DNA of 64,000 nucleotides from Trachythela sp. YZ-2020. Lineage: Eukaryota > Cnidaria > Anthozoa > Malacalcyonacea > Clavulariidae. The position numbers were made by a program, and so were the translations under genes. This document shows positions 43,232-54,480 of this stretch, piece by piece. The notes under the pieces are model-generated. The model saw nothing but the letters and a program-made list of their open reading frames with translations, searched no databases and was not told where the DNA came from. How positions within the stretch are numbered: position 1 is the stretch's first letter; every line of letters begins with the position of its first letter. Location: positions 10,320,001 to 10,384,000 of the forward strand of contig JADLSH010000395.1 of assembly GCA_016169945.1 (NCBI GenBank), read 5' to 3'.

Positions 43232-43350
43232 TGGTGCTGAATATAGATAGATAGATAGAAACTTTATTTAAAGAGGATGACACTTAATAGTATGAAGTAC
43301 TAATGAACTTGTGGCCCTCATAAAACTTACAAGAATTAGGTCTATTTACA
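43232..43350 (-). mobile_element. LINE 3' tail with (TAGA)n
   Basis: (TAGA)n followed by AAACTTTATTTAAAGAGG and ACTTGTGGCCCTCATAAAAC. The last segment matches ACTTGTGGCCCTCAAATAAT at about 50500 at the 3' end of the LINE nested in the GINGER element. This is therefore a related 5'-truncated copy, minus strand. Confidence 0.6.
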
Positions 43351-43812
43351 ACATTTATATATCTATGGGTATACCAAAATTTAAACTTTCAGTATACTTG
43401 AAAAGGCTATATTATATACATGAGGTATATATAGGACATAACATTACGTTACATTACATTATGATCTCTCAATCTCTGTGTATACAGTTTCACACTTCTG
43501 CACATGCAATTGAAGGAGCTCAGCTTTCTTTGAAGTACATGCAACATCCACCACTCCATTCAAAGCCTGACCACCCCAATGTCATATGGCATTATCATTT
43601 TCAACTTCTTCTGCTTTTTTATTCCAAAAATATTTTCTCTCTTTCAAACAGCTCGTTGGAAGAACGTTCTTCTAACTCCTTGGCTGAGTAGTACTGCTCT
43701 CTGTTGGCGTTGGCGTTCCTGGGTTTTTAAGGAGGCTCCCTACAGTTTTAATTCTGTAGCACGCAAATGTGCTCCAAGGTCCATTATTTGCTCATTTTGC
43801 AAGGTATGGTCA

Positions 43813-45703
43813 CAGGGTTGCCAAGTTCGGGATTTTGTCCCGAGATCTCGGGATTTTAAAAAGCAGTTGGGAACTTTTTGGGATTTTTGTTTTAAAAATT
43901 CATGCTCGGGATTTTTTTGGGATTTTTGAGAACAGAAAGTTCGAGAATTAAAAATTGTAAAATTATTTTAAATTGAAATAAACAATAATATAATAACAAT
44001 TTTCAAAAAATCCAGCGTTCGTCTGCTGGCATCCTATTGAACTTTATGTTACAAATGTTATACTAGATCAGTTTATCCATAGACTATCCAGAAGACAGGG
44101 ACTGGAAACGCCATTGTTTTGCGTGTGCTGTCCGTGATACGGCCTGTAGAACAACAATGTCAATGGCGAGTGTTTTTGTAGTTCGAAATAATACGCATGC
44201 ATTCAAAGGTGATCTTTGGCTTTGGTAATCCCAATAGAACTTTGAAAAGGCGATAGCTGCATTGACATTTATATTTTTGGTCAATATATATAAATGGAAA
44301 ACCCTGAAATATATTCAAAGTAAAGTTACAGGGTTTGAAGTAGGTGTGTACTGCGACAACAACAATGGCTAGTTTTTGTAGTTCAAAATAATACGCATGC
44401 ACTCAAAGGTGATTTTTTGCTTTGTTAAAGCCAATAGAAGTTTGAAATAGCGATAGCTGCATTCACATTTCTATTTTTGTTCAACATATATAGATAAGAA
44501 ACCCTGAAATATATTTAAAATTAAGTTACAGGGTTTGAAGTAAGTGTGTACAGAAACAACAACAAGCGGCTATTCTGTAGTTCAAAATAATACGCATGCA
44601 TTCAAAGGTGATTTTTTGCTTTATTAAATCCAGGAGAACTTTGAAAAAGCGATAGTTGCATCGTCATTTCTATTCTTGTTTAAAATATGTAAATGAGAAG
44701 TCTTGAAATTTATTTGAAGTGAAGTTACAGGGTTTGAAGTAGGTGCATACACTAACAACAACAATGGCGACATTTTTTTAGTCAAAAAGGGAACGCACGC
44801 ATTCAATGGTGCTTTTTAGCTTTGTTAAACCATCAAAAAGTTTGAAAAGTCGATAGTTGCATCGACATTTTTATTCTTGTTTAAAATATGTAAATGTGAA
44901 GTCCTGAAATATATATAAAGTGAAGTTACAGGGTTTGAAGTGAGGACAACATAAATTGCGATCCTCTCGTAGTCGTGCAAACAGAAGAGTCAAAAAACCT
45001 CGTTTGTACAAGATTGGCATATCGCACAAAGTTGTAACTACCCTATTTGCATTAACATTGCATATGAGATGATAAATATATGTTGTAAAAGACAAGTGAT
45101 AGCCTTCTCGTCAAGTTCCAGGGTTTGAAAGGAAACTACCTATGTACGGATGCTTTTTACGTGCGCCATTTTGATGTACATGCTACGACAAAACTGGATT
45201 ATGATTAATATTTATAGTCAAAATGGAAAAATAAAAACGCACTTACCTTGGCAATAACTCTGTGCTTAAGGGCACATAAAAAAATCAATATTAATGAGAT
45301 GTACTTGGATTTAAATAGGCCAAATTACCAAAGGATTCACTTTCTTTTTTGTTCTGATTATGGCTGGTTGCCGTGGCAACTGACAATTGCTACGTGATAA
45401 AAGCGCATCACGGATGTCGCGTCAGCAACATTAGAGCTTTGCCCAGCGTTTCCAGTCCCTGTCTTCTGGATAGTCTATGGTTTATCCAACTGAAGTATGT
45501 TTCATTTATACAACATGATGTATTACGCATATTTAGAGAAACCGGCCCGATCTCTTAAATCTCTTTTTCAGAGTATGCCCGTTCGCAGGTTGGGGTCTTT
45601 GGGGACTGGGAACGAAAGTGGGAACATTGGGATTTTTGGGGGAATCTCGGGATATTTGGGAAGCTTAGTTGGGAATTTCACACATTTGCAGTTGGCAACC
45701 CTG
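43813..45703. mobile_element. Non-autonomous hAT element with exact TIRs and TSD
   Basis: CAGGGTTGCCAA at 43813-43824 and its reverse complement TTGGCAACCCTG at 45692-45703 form perfect 12-bp TIRs. TATGGTCA flanks both sides (43805-43812 and 45704-45711), the 8-bp TSD expected for hAT. Subterminal GGGATTTTTGGG-like motifs occur near both ends. The 1.9-kb interior has no transposase and holds a ~200-bp satellite. Confidence 0.92.
44100..45000. repeat. ~200-bp satellite inside the hAT element
   Basis: At least four diverged copies; ACGCATGCATTCAAAGGTGA-type anchors start near 44193, 44393, 44592 and 44792. Each unit also contains GCGATAG.TGCAT, a TGAAATATAT segment and GTTACAGGGTTTGAAGT. Short ORFs in it are repeat artefacts. 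Confidence 0.85.
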
Positions 45704-45711
45704 TATGGTCA

Positions 45712-48700
45712 CAAGACTTGGCCATCAGATTGAAACTTAAAAGAAAACATCTGGTGTTTGGATTGGAAACGAAAAAAGTGTAATGGAGTTTGAATAAAAA
45801 TAGATTGCCCATTGGGTATTTTCGAAATTGACAGTTGACCTTTCAAAAACAGTATTTAAAAGCACAGAATAGGCCAGGGTATGCTGATCAATTTATTTAA
45901 ATTGCAACTTGCTTAATTTGCATCTCGCAACAGGAATTTCAATTTTGCAAAGATTTTTACTTAAAATCATATTACTGTTACGATATGTAAATCATGTGTG
46001 CGATTTAAATAGATTGATTAGCATCCCTGCCCATTTATAAGACAAAAAGTCCGAAAATAGAAATATTGAGAAATCTAATGGATAGGTTAAAACAAGGCTG
46101 ATTTTTTCGACAAACTATATATTTTTATTATTGTCTATAGCAGGGTGTAAAGCCCAGATCAAACGATACGTAAGTCGTCTCAAGTTTAAACTCTCGAGGT
46201 ATGGAAAAGAGGGAATAAACAATTTGATAAAAAAACACAGAATGTGAAATACACAAAGTGTCTTGTGGAAAGTGATTTGTTTGTAATATACAGCTAAGGC
46301 CTTTTAAAATATCCCGGTTTATCATCAGCGCCCGCATCCATTATTCGTGCAGCATGGATTTATTTATTTTTATTAACACTTTCGCAATTATTTTGTTATT
46401 TTTATACTGTCTCCCTTTTTTCAACAAGCGAGTTCGTTATAAATATTAATTGCTTTGCACAAGAATTCTTGACAACTCACATGAAAAGTGTACTAATAAA
46501 ATATTATTGCATATTTGTGTCTCTTGTGTCCTGCGTATACAATTATTCTACTTTGCTTTTGTTTTTCAGAAATATGTGATTATGTACCATCAATCAGACA
46601 TGTGAATTTGAACATATTCTTCCGTGCATCCAATGAATGTGTTCGGTCAGATATTAAAAAATCAAAAAATCTGCCTGCCCACATGGAAAATGTTTACTAT
46701 TGATGAGAAACTGGGATATTTTTGTGAATGGCCTATACACAAATATTGTACGATATGTATATGTTTAACAGAGAGTTTAAGCTTAGCGTTCGTACGTCAA
46801 ACGCCAGGCGTTGAGTAACCTTATATATATTTTTTAATTGTTAGTTACGGTATGTTATTTTGGCAGATCTAAATTGGGAAATTGCAAGCTAAGCGTAATT
46901 GGGAAAACTGTATAACGCTGAATTTTTTACTGTACGGTGTAGCTAACACTAACAAGGGCTAAAATCCATATCAAAAAGTGTGGGGGGGGGTGAAGCCCGG
47001 TGTAGCAGTCTCAATACTCAATTACTTACCTTACTTAAAGTGCTTATAAACCCAAAATGGGTTTTTACTGATTCGGACAGAACATAAAAAGTTAGTTAAT
47101 AAGTTCTAGATTAGTTTTTGGCTTAGACTTTTAGTTTCGGAGATATAAAGGCTCAAAGTCGCTATTTTGGAAAAAAAGTTGCGTCTTCCGGGGGACTGGG
47201 TCCCAGGAACATGTGTATTTAATTTTACTATAAAAACTAATACATTTGGATAAATCATCTTGAAAAGTCTGCTATTTCGTGAGGAAAAAAAACACATTTT
47301 TGAACTCAAACACATTTTTGAGTGTGTAAAGTAACCCTTCTAGTGGTTTGCATCGTCAATCGTGGAATATAGACGAAGGAATGGATTTAAATGCGATTTC
47401 AAAGTCGATCGTGGAGACGACCATGACACTTGCAGTAACTTATGTCAATTACAATTTTTTTTTTTTTTTTACAATTACAATTTATTGAAGTTGCGCACGT
47501 CATATAGGTTATTTACAAGAATGAAGAGTAATGAAGTTATAGTGAGTAGTAGATATAAATTGGAGTTAATATTTCATTATGTCGTGCGCAGTGGACAAAG
47601 TAGCATAGTGCTTTCGAGTTGTCCACTGCCTACGATTTATTACTAATAAGAACGGAGCGGCGCTAGAACGAATATGTCTATAAATTCTGGGACATAGATG
47701 CCTCTTCTGGCGAACCAATTGCTTATAAAATTATTTCGTATAGTATCAAATAAAGAAAGAAGAAATAAATGAACGAATGCAAGGGTTAAAAGTTTGTTGG
47801 AATGGAACTTAAACCTTTTACTGCATTGTATAGTCTTGATGCCTTCATGGACATGGGAATCGGTTGCATTTCATTTCTGATTTCTACACCTGCTTTAAAG
47901 TTGGTTCTCACTTTAGCAAGGAAGCTTGTTTCCCTACAAATTTTACATCCAAATTTACCCAAAATTTGGACATTTTCAAGAATAATAACTGGTTAACTGC
48001 AACTGGCCAACCCACAATCTAATGAAATTGGCCCCCATGTATATTCTCACAGAACCTTTCATAGGAAGATTGGTTGACAGATTGTCATCTTTGTCCATGT
48101 AAATGAAAGATGATCAATACACAGATATCATAAACTGGATATATAGATATATGGAATTATTGTGACAACACTAAACATTAATTGCCACATAAATAGGCTT
48201 AGAATAATATTCATCTTTTGAGAATGTTTTAGTGGGGAAACATATCTAATTTAATAAATAAGCCATAAGGCCAGTATGTGATCTGTAAAACATCGTACTT
48301 TCTATTACAGTAGCTTTGCCTGTGTGGGCAGAGCAAACATGCTTCAACTTTCACATTAGATGTCTGGTGTGAGAGTGATGTTTGCTTTACTCACAGTGTA
48401 CACACATCCAACTTTCTTGGCATGCCCACATAGCTGATTTAAGTGACTCAGAAAGGTGCTTCTCTGTGCAAGTAAAATGACTTTCTCTCCATGGAGGGAA
48501 ATGGTGTAGTAATGTACCTCAAGAATCTTCAGAACTTGCATTCTAATAAATCTAATTGAAAAATATCTAGAGGTTCGCTGCATCACTACATTGCCCCATG
48601 GGCATTATCTTGTCAATTGTGTGACGCATCCCCCCTGGCCCATTGGGGACATTGACCACTAACAAAAAATTCCTTTGACAAATCTATTTTTTCAGCTAGT

Positions 48701-49450
48701 TATTCAAGAACTGCCTCCATTTGTCAGGTAGTTTTGACCAAACGTGCTGCATGGCAATAAAGTCTTGTTTGTAATGATCACAAATTAAGCAAACCTATAA
48801 AAGGTAAAAAAATACCACCTCTCGACGTTATCATGGAGAATTGGTAGTATAGTTGGTTAGAATAAGACTTTCCACATTGTACGTACCATCTGTTGCTAGT
48901 ATATTTCTCATGGTTTTTCATATATTTGTCATGTTCATAATTATTTATTGTAATTTCTAGATAATGAGTTGTACTACTAATTGGATGGAAAGGAAACGGT
49001 CCGAAAAAAGGTTGTCTTTACTGTTCATGAAATTAAATACATTTTGCATCATCATCACAGTGATACAATGGGAGGACACAGAATGGAATGAAAGAAGACA
49101 TCCAGGAATATGTAAGTTGATATTATTAGAATAGAATACTTTATTCAAATGTCCTGTGTATCTTCTACCTTGCGGCTTCCATAATTTTGGTTTGTTCTAC
49201 GCACCGAAAAAATTCCGTTGGCCAGTATTCATCATGCTGGCACACTTTCACAGTGCTTATTGTGTGGTTTTAACCAGTGATCTGCTCCTGACTGTCTCGA
49301 ATTTGATGTAAACCAAAAAATGTAACCTTAAGAATCTGATACTTGACAAGTGACTACAACACTGGTGGGGTCGACAATAATTGGCTTTGAGGTTGCCCTC
49401 CGTGTTGTAATTATTTGCTGTAGTTCATTGTATTATTTATTTTGATGTAA
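45712..49450. other. AT-rich stretch without a recognised gene
   Basis: No family-level coding match was found. At about 47455-47500 a T-run and ACAATTACAATTTATTG resemble a reversed LINE tail, and AGAATACTTTATTCAAATG at about 49135 resembles another. Confidence 0.4.
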
Positions 49451-49489
49451 TTGTTGTATGTTTTAGGCAAAGTTCCTTAAATTATGTCA

Positions 49490-50421
49490 TGTCATCAATG
49501 TCAGATATACAGGAAAATTAAAACCAAGCACCAGAAGTAATCCCTATAAAAGTAAACAATGCTCTGGAGTTGGTTGGAATAGATTTAATTGGTATGTACA
49601 TGTAAATCAACTGGAACAAATTACATATTATAATATATTAATTGTATAATCTGTAATTGTTGTGCTACACAAAGTAGCAAACTGTCCAAAATCAAGGTGA
49701 TATCATGTGTGAGTGCTTCTGCTAACAATATTTCAATTTTTATTTTGTAGGGCCACTACCGACAACTGCAGATGACTATAAGTATGTGTGCACCTTCACT
49801 GACTACTTCACCAAGTTTTTTGATTTCTACCCCATCAAGGACAAAAGTGCACTTGGTGTTTCAAAATGCATCAAGACATTTACATGCAGGTACCACATTA
49901 ATTTGTCTTCCTTTCTGACCAAGGAAGAGAGTTTGTCGCGCAAGTTAATGATAAAGTGTGCAAAGAATTTGGAATAAAGAGATCAGTAACCAGTGCCTAT
50001 CACCCTCAAACAAATGGTTTAGATGAAAAAACGAATCAAACTTTAAAACAACGGCTGTCAAAACTGGTCAACGAATACCAAAATAATTGGTCTGACTTTT
50101 TGGATGAAGTGGCTTATTCTATACGGACACAAAAGCAATCTGCAACTAAGTACACTCCGTTTTTGCTAATGTTTGGTCGGAATCCAAATTCACCAGAGAA
50201 GGTAAGTTGTATTGTGCTTAATGATATTGTAGTACATAGGTTTTTACACATGAAAAAATGTGTAATACACAAAATATACAATCTTGTTGTATCTACAACA
50301 TTTAAAAATCTTGTAGATAACTGTTATGGAGGACAATTCTCCTGTTTCAGATCAACCGGAAGATCTTCTGGATGAACGAGTAGAAGAAAATAATGTATTA
50401 TCTGAGGCTACATGCCAACAG
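49490..50421 (+). pseudogene. GINGER1 integrase exons 1-3
   Basis: Exon 1 carries CHQCQIYRKIKTK (remains of the HHCC zinc site) and NNALELVGIDLI with the first catalytic Asp, ending at 49591 (G|GTATGT). Exon 2 (49751-50201) begins GPLPTTADDYKYVCTFTDYF, holds SDQGREFVAQVNDK (second Asp, reached after a frame change at about 49915), and AYHPQTNGLDEKTNQTLKQR with the catalytic Glu. Exon 3 (50317-50421) is an acidic tail, in phase. The D,D,E set is present. Confidence 0.8.
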
Positions 50422-51436
50422 GTATAGTAAGTAAGTAAGTAAGTAAAATCTTTATTTCAAGAGGGTAAAATACACACAAATAGCTAACAAGCTAATAAAC
50501 TTGTGGCCCTCAAATAATACAATATTAAAAATAGGCTATAAGAAGTTAAGAACACTATTATACTACTGATATATAAAAATTAAAAATTGTTCATAGAATA
50601 TATGATAACACTGTTACTGTCAATATATAGATTATAAATTAGTTAAGAGTTTAGTCCATCAAAGATAGACTTCCACATTTTGCATTTAAAGCTTTTGAGA
50701 GAAGACGACTTCCTCAAATTCAAAGACAGGCTGTTCCACAACTTACTGGCAATGACACTAAATGTTCTACCACCATCAGTTTCCCTTACATATCGCGGAC
50801 AAACAACGTTGTAATTACAATATCGGGTATCCGAGAGTGTATTTGACTGTTCGTAGTAATCAGGTGATCAAGATACGATGGTAATGTTCTATGCAAATGT
50901 TTAAAAACGATGGAACACCTGGTAATGTTGGCATCTTCATAAAAGGGCAGCCATCCCAAATCACTGAAAAGTTGTCTTGATGGTGATCTACGCTCAGCAA
51001 AAACAATAACTCTGGCAGCTCTTTTTTGAAGCCGTAGTATTCTCTGTAGACTTTCTTTGTTACAAGTTGTCCATACGGTGCTCACATAATCAATTATAGG
51101 ACGAATCAAGGAATTATAAAATAATTTCCTTTGCCGTAATGGTAGGTATGATCTAATTTTCCTTAATACAGCTATACGTTGTGACACTTTACTGCACAAT
51201 TTATCAACATGATTATCAAACGATAATTTACTATCAATGTCCAAGCCCAGAAGTGTTGCGCTTTCCACATTAGCAAGTGAGTTTCCATTTACAAATACAT
51301 CAGGCAATTGTTCAATCCTGGAAGCCAAACGTTTCCCGGTAATAGTCAACACCTTCGTTTTTCCGTCATTCAGAGGTAATTTGTTTGTCGTATATGTTGC
51401 ACTTTTATATGTTGCACTTTTATAGCCAAACAATCT
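50422..51436 (-). mobile_element. 5'-truncated CR1/L2-like LINE nested in a GINGER intron
   Basis: Lies between the donor at 50421 and the acceptor at 51494. 3' end is (AGTA)n at 50422-50446 on + with ATCTTTATTTCAAGAGGG. On the minus strand 51433-50786 encodes LPLNDGKTKVLTITGKR, LLGLDIDSKLSFDNHVDKLC, IRSYLPLRQRKLFYNSLIRP and LQRILRLQKRAARVIVFAER, the RT thumb and C-terminus of CR1/L2-type elements. A 15-bp duplication (TATGTTGCACTTTTA, about 51397-51426) sits at the truncated 5' end. Confidence 0.8.
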
Positions 51437-51494
51437 GAATTAATAACAACTTCCCCTTGTTCAATTTATTATTTTACAATATATTTTGCTTTAG

Positions 51495-52526
51495 GTTCTC
51501 AAGAACATAGACATCGCTCAGCAGAAACAAAAAAAAACAATACGAAAAGAGAAAGGCGAAGGGAGTGAAAACTTTTGTCATAAAGGTTGGGGATACAGTT
51601 TTCAAAAAACAGATGAAAAACGTGTCAAGAAAAGGTGGAAAGATGGAGCCTATTTGGATAGGGCCATACAGGTACATAATTTTTTATTTTACTAACTCTA
51701 ATGCCACAGGAAGTCTTTACAGTACAGTTTAGGTATACTCTATAAGCATTCAGCTCCTAAGACCTGGATCTTGCACTCTAATGGGTTAAACTGCTGGGTG
51801 TTATAAGGTTCAAATGTTTACTTTCATTTCTTGTATTGACTTTGTGTCTGGATATGACAAGGCAAAATAATAAGAGGGGAGCTATGCATTTGGGTGCATT
51901 GTACATTTAGTGGGTTAGAATTTTTATCCTGTGGGTTTAACCCATTTACTGGCAGAATTAGACAGAGTAAATACTAAAATAGGGTGCATCTGGGCGCATT
52001 GCCAGGGTTAATAAATCCTTATATAATATTAGTTATGTTACTACAACCTCTTTCTTTTAGAGTGACAGAAATTGACAAAATCCAAGGGGCAACCCTTATT
52101 TCCTTAAAGGATGGTGCTTTGCCTTTAAAGAAAAAAGTCCCTTATGACCAACTGCAACCCTATAGTACAAGTGAACTCCATGACAGCACCTCACCACCAC
52201 CAGATGACAGCACCTTGCCACCACCAGAAGACAGCACCTCACCCACACCAGATGACACAGACAGCACCTCATTGCCACCCAATGACAGCACCTCACCTGC
52301 ACCAGGTGACTGCACTTTGCTACCACTCCATGACAGCACCTCACTACCACCAGATGACACAGACAGCACCTCATTGCCACCCAACGACAGCACCTCGCCA
52401 CCAGCAGATGACAACCCCTTGCCACAACCAGACAACCACACCTCTCCACCACCAGCAGATGAAAACACTCTCCCACCACCCTCCCACCACCATCCTACAC
52501 AGTCAACAAAAACAACAAATGAATAA
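51495..52526 (+). pseudogene. GINGER1 GPY/F domain and repetitive linker
   Basis: Exon 4 (51495-51671) starts VLKNIDIAQQKQKK; after a one-base slip in the A-run at about 51531 it reads TFVIKVGDTVFKKQMKNVSR and KMEPIWIGPYR, the GPY/F core. Exon 5 from 52061 continues VTEIDKIQGATLISLKDGAL and KKKVPYDQLQPYSTSEL. Then repeats of DDSTSPPP and PNDSTS fill 52175-52490. The linker is low complexity and probably unstructured. Confidence 0.75.
52170..52480 (+). repeat. Imperfect DSTSPPP-coding tandem repeats
   Basis: Units around GACAGCACCTCACCACCACC with variable length (mostly 24-48 bp) encode Asp/Ser/Thr/Pro-rich peptide in one frame, between the GPY/F and Ulp1 parts. Confidence 0.8.
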
Positions 52527-53060
52527 GTAGAAAACCCAAACAGATTTTGTATTCAAGTGCAAATCCAAAGCCTGGCAAATTGGTGTCAACAATTCTTCAA
52601 GCGGACTACTGGCTTACAGATGAACATATCGATCATGCCCAATGGCTAATATCAAAGAAGTTTCCCCATGCAAAAGGTTTGCATTCGGTGTTACCCTTTC
52701 AAAGCAAAAAGCCAAAAGTAGAGAGAGGATTGGAAGACTTTGTGCAGGCCATTAACATTGGCGGAAATCACTGGGTGACAGTTACCAACATTGGTTGTGA
52801 AAGCAACAGAGTTAAAGTTTATGACTCTCTTTATGCCGAACTCCCAGAGAGTGATAGACAGAAATTTTACACATCCTTGGCAAACATGGTGGTCGAATGG
52901 CCATCAATGGTACAGCAAAAAAGGTTGTTCAGATTGTGGCCTTTTTGCCCTTGCAGTTGCTGTTAGCCTTTGCAATGGTGATGACCCTGGTCTACAAGCA
53001 TATGATCAAAGTGTCATGAGAGTACATTCAGCTCTTTGTCTTCAATGTGACAAGATAGCT
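52520..53060 (+). pseudogene. Ulp1/SENP-like cysteine protease of GINGER1
   Basis: Contains ADYWLTDEHIDHAQWLISKK, NIGGNHWVTVTN with the catalytic His, KVYDSLYAELPESDR with the Asp, and after a slip in the A-run at about 52918 GCSDCGLFALAVAVSLCNGD with the catalytic Cys. Ulp1 proteases cut SUMO-like modifiers; in mobile elements the role is unknown. Frame changes at about 52530 and 52918 break an otherwise complete catalytic triad. Confidence 0.8.
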
Positions 53061-53119
53061 GCATTTCCAGTCAAGTCATCAAGATGTGTGGTGGATGTTA
53101 GTACTGAAGAAAGTGTAGA

Positions 53120-53269
53120 CTTATTCTGCATTGCAGAAAGCCATATAGTGACGGTATTTTTATGGTTGAGTGCCCAAAATGTTTCAATTGGTTCCATCGA
53201 TCATGTGAGAAGGTGCCCAGAACTGTTACCAGCAAAACATATTTAAATTGTAAAAATTGTAAAATATAA
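53120..53269 (+). pseudogene. C-terminal PHD finger of GINGER1
   Basis: From a one-base deletion at about 53134 the frame reads HCRKPYSDGIFMVECPKCFN, WFHRSCEKVPRTVTSKTYLN and CKNCKI before TAA at 53267. The C..C...C-P-K-C...W-F-H-x-x-C...C-x-x-C arrangement is a PHD finger, which usually binds histone tails. Its first cysteine is also in place if the lost base is allowed for. Confidence 0.7.
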
Positions 53270-53526
53270 TTTGTAAATACTTGTACATAATGTGTAAACT
53301 ATAAAGGGATGTTAATTAAATGGGAAAACTGGCATTTAAAATGCCATGTTCATATGAACATAATTATGGACAATAAATTGCAACAATTTATTGCTCGTAT
53401 TACTTCACCTTTAGAAATTATAAAAAAGCAAAAAATATATAACAGGAGATACCCCAGACTGGGGAGCATACAGACCAGTCTCAATACCCTCCAGTCTGAG
53501 TGATCTCGTTTAAAAAATTATAACAG

Positions 53527-53775
53527 CGCCAGTAAAGAAGAAGGACTCGTAAATAACGAACGATAAAATAATATATTGTACAAACAAAACATCTACAATA
53601 TCGAGAGGGCGAGAGAGATCTCGTGTGAGCCGGAAGTTACATAACAAGTCTCTATAATACTTGGAGTAAGAATGGTTCTCAATAGTCAACGATATGCCAT
53701 ATACTGCAAACAATATAATGTCACTAATATGCCATATATGGCGAACTATAATTACACTAACAATATGCCAGATAT
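53527..53775 (-). repeat. LTR, 3' copy for the minus-strand element
   Basis: 249 bp, matching 58820-59068 with six differences, mainly transitions. Contains overlapping ATATGCCATAT-type palindromes. The edges are set by the extent of identity, not by a clear TG..CA. Confidence 0.85.
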
Positions 53776-53869
53776 GGCGTGATGTCTTCTTTTTCCTCTC
53801 AAACTAACGACAAACAGTTCTTTATGTGCTTTGGTTGATGGGTAACGCGTGATTGACTATGATGACTGA

Positions 53870-54480
53870 TCACGAATGTGATTGATTATATCCGTAATAA
53901 TCTGGTGGATTATGTTCGCGCTGAGGGCGGGGACTAAGAGGGTTGATTGCTTCACCATCTGTACTGGACGATATTAAACGATCAGGACTACGGCATGCAG
54001 CTGATGTGTTGTCCGCTGGGTGTGTTAACACAGGTGGAACGTCGCGTGTTTGGTATGGAGAATCTTCAACTCTTTCTTCGTCTGAACTATCTTCATCACA
54101 GTTAGGGTAGGGTGCTCTGGACATTGACTGGTTTGGAACCACTAGAAAATCTGAGATTTTAACTTTGTAGGATGACGCACGCAGTTGATTGCCTGATAAT
54201 TTTTTTACAAAACACCGGATCTTCAACCGAAATAACCAAGTATCTGCTGCGAGATTGCGTCTTGTCTTGGTCGGTGACCAAATACACTAAGTCACCCACG
54301 TTGATGGTTGTAGGTGTCATCTCCGTCCTGGTACGATTTTTTGATTTCTGACTATGGGGGTGGTTTTTCTTTCGTTGTAGGTGCTGTTTTAAGATTACCT
54401 CACGATCAGATACAGGAAGTTGATCATGAGTGAATTGGTCTCGCTGAGTCCACAGTTCACACACAGAAAGTCTGTCTCTT
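53870..54480 (-). pseudogene. Integrase C-terminal region and tail
   Basis: 54480-54159 reads SDREVILKQHLQRKKNHPHS, NVGDLVYLVTDQDKTQSRSR and YLVISVED; 54226-53870 continues CFVKKLSGNQLRASSYKVKI and VVPNQSMSRAPYP, then an acidic DSSDEERVEDSP tail. The GDLVYL block is the beta-barrel end of retroviral-type integrases. One frame change near 54200. Confidence 0.65.

Larger units (their letters stand above)
49490..53269 (+). mobile_element. GINGER1-type DNA transposon (integrase, GPY/F, Ulp1, PHD)
   Basis: A multi-exon gene: integrase (49490-50201), short exon (50317-50421), GPY/F exons (51495-51671 and 52061 on), a repetitive linker (52170-52526), an Ulp1 protease (52520-53060) and a PHD finger (53120-53269). 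GINGER1 elements are cut-and-paste transposons with a Gypsy-like integrase and often a protease and PHD finger; the domain order here matches. Introns are phase-consistent, so the reading frame can be followed across them, with single-base lesions in A-runs. Terminal repeats were not identified. Confidence 0.8.

Noticed and set aside
44084..44806. Repeated small minus-strand ORFs with FELQKL- and FKPCNF-type peptides
   Set aside because: They arise from the ~200-bp satellite units and share its repeats; no start or stop conservation.
52096..52479. Cys/Gly-rich minus-strand ORFs across the GINGER linker
   Set aside because: Antisense of the Asp/Ser/Thr/Pro repeats; no independent support.
53510..53713. 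ORF present twice, in both LTRs
   Set aside because: It appears twice simply because the LTR is duplicated; no protein similarity.
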